This document shows, piece after piece, positions 8,915-16,361 of a stretch of 64,000 nucleotides of DNA (its first letter is position 1; each line of letters opens with the position of its first letter). Source of the DNA: an uncultured Lachnospira sp. (lineage in GTDB: Bacteria; Bacillota; Clostridia; Lachnospirales; Lachnospiraceae); assembly GCA_946186125.1 (NCBI GenBank), contig CAMHLZ010000014.1:1-64000 (forward strand). The letters run 5' to 3'. The notes beneath the pieces were generated by a model. It saw only the letters and a program-made list of their open reading frames with translations, was not told where the DNA came from and searched no databases. A program made the position numbers and the translations under genes.

Positions 8915-9098
8915 CTATCTCTCTCCTTTTAGATTATTCATATGTTATTGCACCTCCTAAGCAAGTATAACAACATATCAAAAATAACTAAATAAGAATG
9001 TAGGTTTTCCGACATTTTTATATGCGATAAATCCTACATTCTTATTTTATCATTTACATAAAGGGTAACCTTCCCGCTTTCCTACCCATATAGCCATA

Positions 9099-9890
9099 CT
9101 ATTTTCTGCCAATAATAACAACATGATTACTTGAACCTAAAATCGACTGCTCACGGCATATTTTGTAATGGTAATCACACCATGTTTTAAATTGGCTTTC
9201 GTTCCAATTATCCACCTTATGAGATAAAAGAGGCGCTAAACCATCCTGTGCAAAATGATCTATAATTTCCATACCATGTTCTTCATAAATTGATTCCATT
9301 TCTTCTTTTGATGAATAATAGGTATCCGTCCAAAAACACTTCTCATCATCATGTTTTAATACGCCTGTTTCTATAAGCTGATTTGCCAAACGCCCGTCTA
9401 AATATTTCACGTCGCTGGTAGCTATACATTGAAATATATAGTATCGTGGAATATAAGCAGTAATTAAAAGCCCGTCTTTCTTTAGTACCCTTAAACATTC
9501 ATTCAAACATTTTTCTCTCTGTTCTTTTGTAATCAAATGATAAAAAGGTCCCATATTTAAAACAACATCAAATGTGTCATCTGCGAAACAGGACATATCT
9601 GTAGCATCCAATACTGCTGTATTCATAGAGTATTCTTTTGTTTTAAGCGTCTGGTTGATAATATCTATGTGCCTTGGTGTAATGTCAGTAGCAGTTACAT
9701 CATGCCCTTTATCAGCCAGCCAAAATGCATAAACACCCGTTCCCGCTGCACAGTCTAATATTTTACTTTTGGAATCAATAACTTCGTCAAGAATTCTGGT
9801 AGTGGTTATAAATTCAATCTTTCTTGCATTGTTTGTAGTCAAACGATCTTCCTCTTTATAATTTTCATAACTCTCAACAACGTAATTCAT
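9099..9890 (-). CDS. Class I SAM-dependent methyltransferase
   Basis: 263 residues from the ATG at 9890, 7 nt after GGAGG. SAM-binding motif I is ILDCAAGTGVYA, followed by an acidic residue ending the second strand (VTATDIT), then FDVVLNMGPFYHL and LRVLKKDGLLI as later motifs. This is the Methyltransf_11/25 fold; the substrate is not evident. It is unusual that a complete T-box leader precedes it, which ties expression to an aminoacyl-tRNA pool and suggests a role related to amino acid or tRNA metabolism. That link is inference. Confidence 0.85.
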   Translation of the reverse strand: MNYVVESYENYKEEDRLTTNNARKIEFITTTRILDEVIDSKSKILDCAAGTGVYAFWLADKGHDVTATDITPRHIDIINQTLKTKEYSMNTAVLDATDMSCFADDTFDVVLNMGPFYHLITKEQREKCLNECLRVLKKDGLLITAYIPRYYIFQCIATSDVKYLDGRLANQLIETGVLKHDDEKCFWTDTYYSSKEEMESIYEEHGMEIIDHFAQDGLAPLLSHKVDNWNESQFKTWCDYHYKICREQSILGSSNHVVIIGRK

Positions 9891-9935
9891 ATAAGTGCCT
9901 CCAATTCTATGATTCAAATTACTTTTAAGTATAAA

Positions 9936-10205
9936 AAAACTACCCTCCTTAAATAAATTTTAAGGACGATAGCTGATAGCTTCGTGTTACCACCTTAATT
10001 CATCTATATCTCACAATATAGACCTTAGCAAGTACGGAAATACCTTTCGATACTCTGACGCTGTAATGGGCGTTCCCAGTGTAGCCTAATGAATAAATCA
10101 GTCGGTACACGGCTCCAAGACCGGTTCAATATTTCTTCAATGGAGCTTTCCACCAAACAACTCCTCTCTGTGATATTCAAAATATTTACTATCTCTCTTC
10201 ATCGC
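9936..10205 (-). promoter_or_regulatory. T-box leader with terminator
   Basis: On the minus strand the order is GCGATGAAGAGAGATAGTA (start of Stem I), GGTTGGTG-like apical sequence (TTGTTTGGTGGAAAGCTCC), a specifier region (TTGAACCGGTCTTGGAGC), the T-box core AAGGTGGTAACACG (9996-9983), and a terminator (CTATCGTCCTTAAA / TTTAAGGAGGGTAG plus seven T). The specifier triplet falls within CCGGTC; GGT (Gly), CGG (Arg) or GTC (Val) are possible, and I cannot choose without folding. Confidence 0.85.
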
Positions 10206-10213
10206 TTTTTATC

Positions 10214-10242
10214 ATAATACCTATATTATTCTCTTTTGTCAA
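10214..10242 (-). promoter_or_regulatory. Promoter of T-box/methyltransferase unit
   Basis: TTGACA (10242-10237), 17-bp spacer, TATTAT (10219-10214) on the minus strand, just upstream of Stem I. Confidence 0.75.
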
Positions 10243-10279
10243 GTTCTTTGTCAATATTGCCATCTTTCCAAAATTCCAA

Positions 10280-10351
10280 CTGCCTCTGCTGGATTTGAAC
10301 CTGCCCCCTCAGAGTCAAAGTCTGATGTTCTGCCAAATAAGCCAAGAGGCA
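10280..10351 (-). tRNA. tRNA-Gln(TTG)
   Basis: 72 nt. The acceptor stem TGCCTCT/AGAGGCA is perfect, the discriminator is G, and the anticodon loop CTTTGAC gives UUG. The T stem (GCAGG/CCAGC) has one A-A mismatch and the D arm is unusual, so the gene may be atypical or phage/plasmid-derived. CCA is not encoded. Confidence 0.75.
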
Positions 10352-10356
10352 ATGAG

Positions 10357-10429
10357 CTACCCCTGCAGGATTCGAACCTACGAATCACAGAGTTGCAGTC
10401 TGTTGCCTTTCCAACTTGGCTATATGTGC
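10357..10429 (-). tRNA. tRNA-Cys-like (GCA), acceptor stem not paired
   Basis: The anticodon arm CAGA-CTGCAAC-TCTG reads GCA, and the D arm (GCC...GGC) and T arm (GTAGG TTCGAAT CCTGC) are good. The expected acceptor strands GCACATA and AGGGGTA do not pair, so this looks like a degenerate or rearranged tRNA. It is probably not functional. Confidence 0.55.
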
Positions 10430-10435
10430 AAAAGT

Positions 10436-10516
10436 GGGCAGGGTTGGACTTGAACCAACGTAGACCGAAGCCGGCGGATTTACAGTCCGCTGCAATTGCC
10501 ACTATGCGACCTGCCC
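10436..10516 (-). tRNA. tRNA-Tyr(GTA)
   Basis: 81 nt with a perfect acceptor stem GGGCAGG/CCTGCCC, anticodon loop CTGTAAA (GUA), the long variable arm (CCGGCTTCGG) expected of bacterial tRNA-Tyr, and a normal T arm GGTTCAAGTCC. Confidence 0.9.
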
Positions 10517-10868
10517 ATAATGATTGCCGACAGTAAAAATGCTTCATTATTTAGTCTTTCTTACAGTACTAATGTAACATGAATTTTTATACTTGTCATT
10601 CTCCGGCTGGGAGAAGTTTGTAAGTATTATATGCCAAATTTTTTCTCTGAAAAACTACGACTTGCATAGCCGTACTGGGGATCTGGAAGAACAGACTTGA
10701 AATCAATAACATTTTGTGTTATATTAGTGGTAGATAAAAGGTGTCACCGGGAGACGGCTGGCTCCATATAATTAAGCTATTGAAATAGCCGCCTTAGTTT
10801 GGAGTGAGGTGACCCCAAAAAGTTAGACTTTTATTGCGTAACAGATTTTGATATCTGTTACGCATTTT

Positions 10869-11687
10869 TTATGCAGCCAAGAGACGAAGTCTGTATTGGA
10901 CAGGACTTAGCCATCCCAGTTTCTCTTTAATTCTTTGTTCATTATAATACTTTATATATCGCTCTATTTCTGATTTTAATTCCTCATAACTGTAATAAAC
11001 AACACCATAATAGATTTCCTGTTTAATTAATCCAAAGAAGTTTTCCATGATTGAGTTATCAAGACAGTTCCCTTTTCTGGACATACTTTGAAATATTCGT
11101 TCTTCTTTTAACCTGTGTGTGTATGCTTTCATCTGGTAAGCCCAGCCTTGATCAGAATGAAACGTTCTTCTGTATGGACAGTCTGAAGTGATTTCAATAG
11201 CTTTTTCCAAAGCATCCATTACATTCTTGGCAGATGGTTTAGTATCTATCCCATAACTGAGTATTTCTCCATTACACATATCCATAAAAGGATCCAGGTA
11301 AAGCTTGTGCATTGTCATGTGACCTTTAGCATCAATCTCATAGTACTTAAACTCTGTAGTATCAGTAGTAATCTTTTGATGAGGGATATACGTATTAAAG
11401 CGTCTTTTTATACGATTAGGCGCTACCGTACCAACTTTACCTTTATAAGAACTGTATTTCCTGCTTTTTCGGGTATAGGATGTCACCTGTAATCCAAGTT
11501 TTTGAACTATTCTCTGAACTTTCTTTTTGTTGATGGTATATCCTTGATTTCGAAGTTCTCCAAGTATTCTACGATATCCATAATCTTTATTATCAGTACG
11601 AATTTCTTGAATTTTTTCTTCGATTTCTCTGTCAGGATTTTCTCTATCAAATCTCTTTTGCCAATACATATATGTTGCTTTTGGCAT
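10869..11687 (-). CDS. IS3-family transposase OrfB (DDE integrase)
   Basis: 272 residues from the ATG at 11687, with the HTH_21 segment (GYRRILGELRNQGYTI), then an rve core: TTDTTEF for the first Asp, FHSDQGWAY for the second, and NCLDNSIMENFFGLIKQE for the Glu. In the same frame the reading extends upstream of the ATG through LRGEFRLKDLLSYTG into the orfA overlap, so the active enzyme is probably an OrfAB fusion made by -1 frameshifting. Confidence 0.9.
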   Translation of the reverse strand: MPKATYMYWQKRFDRENPDREIEEKIQEIRTDNKDYGYRRILGELRNQGYTINKKKVQRIVQKLGLQVTSYTRKSRKYSSYKGKVGTVAPNRIKRRFNTYIPHQKITTDTTEFKYYEIDAKGHMTMHKLYLDPFMDMCNGEILSYGIDTKPSAKNVMDALEKAIEITSDCPYRRTFHSDQGWAYQMKAYTHRLKEERIFQSMSRKGNCLDNSIMENFFGLIKQEIYYGVVYYSYEELKSEIERYIKYYNEQRIKEKLGWLSPVQYRLRLLAA

Positions 11688-11710
11688 ACCAGTATACGAG
11701 AGAAGGTCTT

Positions 11711-12286
11711 TTAGTCTAAACTCTCCCCGGAGGCTGTTGATGACGAGCGCCGTTCTCTCATTTTTGCCTCGTCCTCTAAACGCAGCCTCCTCAGTTCTTT
11801 TAAAAAAGCGTTCTCTATTCTTAACTTAAGGAGTTCATCCTCTAATTCCTTTACATGTTCAGCACTGGTATCAACAACTCTTTCTTCAATTTCCTGAGGT
11901 TTTGGGGATATCTTAGATTTATCCAATGTTCTCGTCCGACCTTTCTTACGAGATTTCAAAGCCTCTGGACCAGCAACACGAAAACGACTAACCCATGCAG
12001 CAATCAAGCTTGGATTAGTTATGCCTTCTTGAATAGCCAGCTCCTGATATGAAATCTCGTTTGTTAGATATAACTCTACCACAGAAAGTTTCTTTTCAAA
12101 AGAATATTTTTTCTGTTGACGAGACCTCATTAAACCTTCATCGCCAAAGGACTGGTAGTTATTGACCCATTTTTGTATATCTTTTTTATGTGGACCATAG
12201 ACGGATGAAAGATACTTGTAGCCTCCTTCACCTCTTAAATAGGCATCAACAATTTTTTTCTTAAACTCGTAGCTGTACCTAGCCAT
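11711..12286 (-). CDS. IS3-family transposase OrfA
   Basis: About 191 residues. The ATG at 12286 follows GGAGGT by 10 nt; the ATG at 12304 overlaps that site. It has two helix-turn-helix segments (FKKKIVDAYLRGEGG; KKLSVVELYLTNEISYQELA) and a C-terminal coiled coil that begins the leucine zipper (LEDELLKLRIENAFLKELRR). A run of five A (11765-11761) near its end marks the likely frameshift site into orfB. Confidence 0.88.
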   Translation of the reverse strand: MARYSYEFKKKIVDAYLRGEGGYKYLSSVYGPHKKDIQKWVNNYQSFGDEGLMRSRQQKKYSFEKKLSVVELYLTNEISYQELAIQEGITNPSLIAAWVSRFRVAGPEALKSRKKGRTRTLDKSKISPKPQEIEERVVDTSAEHVKELEDELLKLRIENAFLKELRRLRLEDEAKMRERRSSSTASGESLD

Positions 12287-12355
12287 AAAAATACCGACCT
12301 CCAATCGTTAGATTTTAGGTCTAACTTTTGGGGGTCGGTACAGAGACCGGGGCGG

Positions 12356-12460
12356 CTAATTCTGTGTTTTGTGATTATCGTTACGCCCGATGGCGTATCC
12401 GATACTAAAGCAGGTCAGTCCGAAACTGAGCACTGCAAGCAGTCCTTCAATCGTCAGCAT
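12356..12460 (-). CDS. Holin-like type I toxin, copy B
   Basis: 34 residues, differing from copy A only at the last position (Asn for Lys). Promoter, leader and AAGGAGGG site are all retained. The antisense gene in cis has been split by the IS at 10805-12342, so repression would depend on antitoxin RNA from copy A acting in trans, or the transcript may end differently. Expression is uncertain. Confidence 0.75.
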   Translation of the reverse strand: MLTIEGLLAVLSFGLTCFSIGYAIGRNDNHKTQN

Positions 12461-12670
12461 GAGCGTCGCCCTCCTTTCCACCGGATTCCCTTTCGGGTTT
12501 CTATGTAAACGGAGGGTCACAGTCCCTCCGGAGAGGGCCAGCCGTCCACCATCTTGGTGACACCCAATGAAGATTGTAGCACGGCGACAGGGAGTTTTCA
12601 ACAGATTACGACGCGAATTGAAATCAGGGTAGAAAAAGTAGTATTTCATTTCTTAACATCACAAAGAAAT

Positions 12671-12711
12671 AATGTCTGAGAATCCCTGGTTTTATAGGCT
12701 TCTCAGACATT
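12671..12711. terminator. Hairpin, possible terminator
   Basis: A 12-bp stem AATGTCTGAGAA / TTCTCAGACATT with an 17-base loop. It lies just past the DinD-like remnant, with an AT-rich but not T-run tail. Confidence 0.4.
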
Positions 12712-12728
12712 CTTGCCGTTGTTCAAAC

Positions 12729-12868
12729 TCAGCGTGCTTCTCCTGCGGTTTCTCCACCTTCGATTGCAACCATTCGATTTTCTTCAAATGTTTCCGGTTG
12801 TTTTTGTTTTGATATTTCTGTAATAGTAGCCTCGGCCAACATATCTTTCAGCTTATCGATATGCGATA
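12729..12868 (-). pseudogene. DinD-like / antirepressor C-terminal remnant
   Basis: The minus strand reads HIDKLKDMLAEATITEIS...FEENRMVAIEGGETAGEAR then stop at 12729. The AIEGGETAG.AR ending resembles the C-terminal region of DNA-damage-inducible protein D/phage antirepressor-type proteins. No start is present; the 5' end is lost at a junction with IS21 sequence near 12865. Confidence 0.5.
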
Positions 12869-13043
12869 CGAAAAGAAAAACACAATATTAACAACAAATA
12901 CGAATTTCAATGAATGGGATGGAGTTTTTTATGATGCAGTGATAGCAAATGCTATTATTAACAGGGTATTACATCTCGCACATGTAATACCAATATCGGG
13001 TAAATCATATAGATTGAAAGATCATTTAGGACAACCTGATTAA
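12858..13043 (+). pseudogene. IS21-family IstB C-terminal remnant
   Basis: The plus-strand reading RYEKKNTILTTNTNFNEWDG, then VFYDAVIANAIINRVLHLAH and SGKSYRLKDHL, matches the C-terminal end of the IS21 helper ATPase IstB. The ATPase core is missing. Two TTGTACATT repeats downstream (13045-13075) resemble IS21 terminal repeats, so this is the right end of a deleted IS21 copy. Confidence 0.7.
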
Positions 13044-13195
13044 TTGTACATTCTTATATAATTTTTTTGTACATTGGGACTTGACATTTTATAACCTGTG
13101 AGAGAAAACATGAGCAGGGCATGATCGATTACTGGAATAAAGGGTAACAGAAACTACCAACTACCAGTGCCGTCACCGATAACTGGGAGCTGTGT

Positions 13196-13620
13196 TTAAT
13201 TCAAAAGATCTTCAATAGCAATGACCTTGATATCTTCACTGAGCTTCACAGGGTAATGTGTTCCCTCTGTGATTTCATCGTCCGAAAGGACAATTCTATA
13301 TTCTTGTTCATCTCGAAAATAAACGTCTTTACAGAAAAGTGATCTATAAACATACTCCGCCCTGAACACATATTTCTTCTTTCCGTTTTCTTTAACCGGT
13401 GGTACATCCTGCATCAGATATTTCACGTACTCCATATCCATTGCAGTCTGTTTTCCTCCATCTACTTCAAGTCCTTTATCAATATGAAAATAGTGAACAG
13501 CTTCATGTACGATCCTTGTGCCGATGGAATTACTTACATCTTCAAAAAATTGCTTCGGATTAGAAATCCATCTTAACCCGAAGTCTCTATTGTGTTTTTG
13601 AATAAATCGATAAGCCTCTA
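13196..13620 (-). pseudogene. DUF2971-like protein, 5'-truncated
   Basis: The open frame enters directly from the IS3 remnant (EAYRFIQKHNRDFGLRWIS) and runs through RIVHEAVHYFHIDKG and FCKDVYFRDEQEYRIVLSDD to a stop at 13196. The CKD..F..E.EYRIV motif is that of DUF2971-type proteins. The 5' part was displaced by the IS, so this is a broken gene. The ATG at 13441 within it is unlikely to be genuine. Confidence 0.6.
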
Positions 13621-13901
13621 ATCGATTTCCTTCACAAAGAATGCAGCCGCTTTTTTTAAGAAGTCATTTTCCTTTTGGAGTTCTGCAAGTTGCTTTTTCA
13701 ACTTAAGATTCTCCTTCATAAAATCATAATCAGCTTTGGCTTCGTCATTTGTTTGGCATTCTTCACGGAACCGTTTTGTCCAGTTTGATATACTTGCATG
13801 CGACACTCTATATTCAGCTACAAGACTTTTGATTGACCTTCCGTCTTCAAGATGAAGGCGAACAATTTTTTCTTAAATTCTGATTCATAGTGTTGGTTCA
13901 T
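13618..13901 (-). pseudogene. IS3-family orfA remnant with frameshift
   Basis: ATG at 13901 (MNQHYESEFKKK), then a one-base loss in an A-run shifts the frame. The expected continuation IVRLHLEDGRSIKSLVAEYR and SHASISNWTKRF is read in the next frame, ending in the zipper LKKQLAELQKENDFLKKAA and a stop at 13618. orfB is absent. Sequence near 13950 (GTTGTAACAAC, minus strand) probably marks the IS end. Confidence 0.7.
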
Positions 13902-13968
13902 TTGTAACATACCTCATTCTATTCTAAGATTATATCTTATTAGGTCGAGTTGTTACAACTATATTATA

Positions 13969-14160
13969 TCACAACATATCTTGTATATTTAAACCAAATT
14001 TCTTTGCTTCTTTTTCTGCTGCCATTTTATCAATATCATATAAATTATTAATCAATGCTTTTATTCTTGTGTAAAAAATATCATTACTTATATTGCCTAT
14101 ATCATAATCTCTTTTTGTCTTTTCAGTGCTATTTATTATTTCCTGTTTTCTCATAGTCAT
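13969..14160 (-). CDS. Small protein of unknown function
   Basis: About 63 residues starting at the ATG at 14160 or 14154, behind AGGTGG. It is charged and helical, with no recognised domain. The stop codon lies at the border of the IS3 remnant, so the end may have been created by the insertion. The 14161-14448 stretch upstream shows no gene. Confidence 0.4.
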   Translation of the reverse strand: MTMRKQEIINSTEKTKRDYDIGNISNDIFYTRIKALINNLYDIDKMAAEKEAKKFGLNIQDML

Positions 14161-14448
14161 AATCCACCTTTCTGCAAAAGACACCAATTCGTCTTGAAAA
14201 CATGTTGATATGCTTTCGCTTTTTCTATTATCTATTATCGCTTCCTTCTGATATATTATTCTTATAAAACTGACAAATTGCAAAAAAAGTAAGTTGAACG
14301 TTAGAAATGTATAGTATCAATCAGCATTGCTATTTGTTGTCTATAATCCGTTAAAGCACCAAAAATTGTCACATCACCGTAAAAGGTAAACTTTTCTTAC
14401 AATATCGACTCGGTTTTACTGAGTACCCACTCACTGCCATTTTTATAA

Positions 14449-14613
14449 CTAGTTTAGTCGTTTTTAAATACACCCACCTTATATTTGTCTATGATTCCAT
14501 CTTCGGCGCCCATGTCAATCAACGTAGCCCCCGCTACGCCTCATTTCTTCGCCTTGCAGAATGAAATCATATCCGAAATATAAAATTGGATTAATTTTAA
14601 ACGACTATACTAG
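14449..14613. repeat. MITE, copy 2 (inverse orientation)
   Basis: A ~165-bp copy of the element at 8701-8866 in the opposite direction, with ends CTAGTTTAGTCG and CGACTATACTAG, again framed by CTAG. It lies between the mobile-element zone and the PoNi gene. Confidence 0.8.
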
Positions 14614-14659
14614 TATTTTGCCTAATTACACATCCATCATTTTTAATAGTGCTTCTATT

Positions 14660-15316
14660 TTATAGATATGGATAATACTCTGATTCTTTTAATTCATCTT
14701 TATCCAATTCTAAAATTGTAGCAATAGCAGCACTTTCAAAGCTCCAATAACCACAGTAAGTTTCTGAACTACTAAGATGTGAATTATACCAACTGTACCC
14801 CGAATGGTTTTCATACCACCCCTTCAGGTAATCACACAGCTCAGCTTCCTTTGATTGTGATTCAAAAATCTTATTTAATACGTTAAATTCCTCCGATAAA
14901 CCGATAGCATTATCCCATGTTGGTTTTTCACCCATAATGTACATTGACAAAAACTTCAATAGCCTATCTTTTTCGATTTTACCTTGATGACACTTTATCA
15001 GCTTTACAACTTCACTTTTATCGTTAACCATTATTGATAACGAAATTAGATTAAGTAAATCTTCGTATGTGATATTTTTATATTCGCCAGCTATTTTAAT
15101 CGCTTCATTCAGCAAAATCTTTAATTTATACATTGATGCGCCCATAGAAAATTCAGCTTTTAATAAGTCAAGTTCATAACCGGTCAAAGATACAAGTATT
15201 CTCTGCTTCTTATCATCATCTGCATTCTTCAACTTCATCACCTTTTTTTCAATTCGAGAATACTGATATTCCAAATACTTTTCAAAGTACTCTTTATCCT
15301 TTCGAATATCTCTCAT
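14660..15316 (-). CDS. PoNi-type (DUF1910/DUF1911) immunity protein
   Basis: 218 residues, predominantly helical. The C-terminal YCGYWSFESAAIATILELD, followed by a LKESEYYPY ending, is the signature of DUF1911 in PoNi proteins, which neutralise PoNe DNase toxins; the N-terminal RDKEYF..Y..Y pattern fits DUF1910. The start lies 23 bp inside the toxin gene and uses a GGAGGTGG site formed by the toxin's poly-Gly codons, so toxin and antidote are tightly coupled. It presumably binds the toxin in the cytoplasm of producer cells. The last gene of the six-gene block. Confidence 0.85.
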   Translation of the reverse strand: MRDIRKDKEYFEKYLEYQYSRIEKKVMKLKNADDDKKQRILVSLTGYELDLLKAEFSMGASMYKLKILLNEAIKIAGEYKNITYEDLLNLISLSIMVNDKSEVVKLIKCHQGKIEKDRLLKFLSMYIMGEKPTWDNAIGLSEEFNVLNKIFESQSKEAELCDYLKGWYENHSGYSWYNSHLSSSETYCGYWSFESAAIATILELDKDELKESEYYPYL

Positions 15317-16361
15317 TCATGCCACCTCCACCTTTAATATCATCTGACGACTCTACTCGATTTCCGTCTTCGTCGAAGTATTCAACAATTGTTTTATCTC
15401 CAACTTTATTACCCTCTGTGTCCACTTTCTGTACATCTGTATGAATGCTACCATTTTCATCAATATGGGGTTCAATATGATATACCTCATGACTCACTGA
15501 ATCTGGATTATCTTCCGCAGCATCTCTAATTTCATCAGCCTTTTCTTTCCCCACTGCGTCATCCAATCTTTTATCTATCCAGTTGTCAGACATTTGTTTC
15601 CCATCCTTAGTTTCTGATAATTGCGATGTATTATACTTTGCATCTGCAATAACATATGATTTAATTCCGTCAGAATTAGCCTTTTCATACACTCCGTCGA
15701 TACCTGTTCTAAAGCCACCTTTCTTATCATCAAGACTTGTAACCCTATACTTATTAAGAGTTTTATATCCTCTTGATATGTAATACTGGTCCATCATCAT
15801 TTCTCCAAGATTTCCCAATTTCTCATTTGTCAGCTTCTCACCATTTCTAATCCTTTTGAGAGTGTCTTTTATTGCAGCTTTCTGCTTTTCATTTATTTCA
15901 TCCTGAGATAGCTTTTTATATTCATCAATAGCTTCGTTCAATTTCTCTTGCAACTGTTCTGGAGTTAAATTCTTGATATCGTCAAGCTTGCTCTTAACAG
16001 CATCACCTGATGATTTAATATCCTCTATTTTTTGTTTAGCATTCTCTTTCACTTTCTCGTCTGAAAGGTTCTTAATTCCTTCTGTGCCTTTTTTCACCAC
16101 TTCGACTACAGAATTTTCTGCGACAGAAGTAATTACTTCTAGTACATCCTTCAATTGTTCTGGCGTTAAATTCTTGACATCGTCAAGCTTACTCATAACC
16201 GCGTCACCTGATGATTTAATATCCTCTATTTTTTTCTTGGCAATCTCTTTCATTTCCTCGTCTGAAAGTTTCTTGATTCCTTCTGCGCCTTTTTTCACCA
16301 CTTCGACTACAGAGGTAACATACTTCTCTGCAACAGAAGCAATTACTTCTAATACAGCCAT
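15294..16361 (-). CDS. PoNe-like PD-(D/E)XK nuclease toxin with duplicated N-terminal helix module
   Basis: 355 residues from the ATG at 16361, which shares its A with the HerA stop (TGATG); the frame could be read three bases earlier from TTG. Residues ~3-72 and 73-137 are near-identical Lys/Glu-rich helical repeats (LDDVKNLTPEQL and so on), also nearly identical in DNA. The C-terminal domain has the PD-(D/E)XK pattern: E187 in NLGEMMMDQYY, D222 in TGIDGVY, D240-A-K242 in YVIADAKYN, and Q256. The adjacent PoNi gene supports a PoNe-type DNase. No signal peptide; the repeats may be a delivery or docking module. Confidence 0.82.
   Translation of the reverse strand: MAVLEVIASVAEKYVTSVVEVVKKGAEGIKKLSDEEMKEIAKKKIEDIKSSGDAVMSKLDDVKNLTPEQLKDVLEVITSVAENSVVEVVKKGTEGIKNLSDEKVKENAKQKIEDIKSSGDAVKSKLDDIKNLTPEQLQEKLNEAIDEYKKLSQDEINEKQKAAIKDTLKRIRNGEKLTNEKLGNLGEMMMDQYYISRGYKTLNKYRVTSLDDKKGGFRTGIDGVYEKANSDGIKSYVIADAKYNTSQLSETKDGKQMSDNWIDKRLDDAVGKEKADEIRDAAEDNPDSVSHEVYHIEPHIDENGSIHTDVQKVDTEGNKVGDKTIVEYFDEDGNRVESSDDIKGGGGMNERYSKG

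Larger units (their letters stand above)
10805..12342. mobile_element. IS3-family insertion sequence (IS150-like)
   Basis: About 1538 bp with 24-bp imperfect terminal repeats (TGAGGTGACCCCAAAAAGTT / TGTACCGACCCCCAAAAGTT, each followed by AGAC), TG...CA ends and a 3-bp GAG target duplication (10802-10804 and 12343-12345). Comparison with uninterrupted copy A confirms both ends. It holds orfA and orfB on the minus strand and appears intact. Confidence 0.9.
10549..12653. repeat. Type I toxin-antitoxin repeat, copy B, split by an IS
   Basis: The second copy of the repeat at 7740-8434. Its left part (10549-10804) keeps the antisense promoter (TTGAAA 10697-10702, TATATT 10720-10725). Its right part (12343-12653) keeps the toxin gene nearly base for base. 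The IS lies in the loop of the antisense RNA terminator hairpin, so the antisense transcript can no longer reach the toxin sequence in cis. Confidence 0.8.

Noticed and set aside
10251-10547. 98-residue minus-strand open frame
   Set aside because: It is a chance frame through three tRNA genes.
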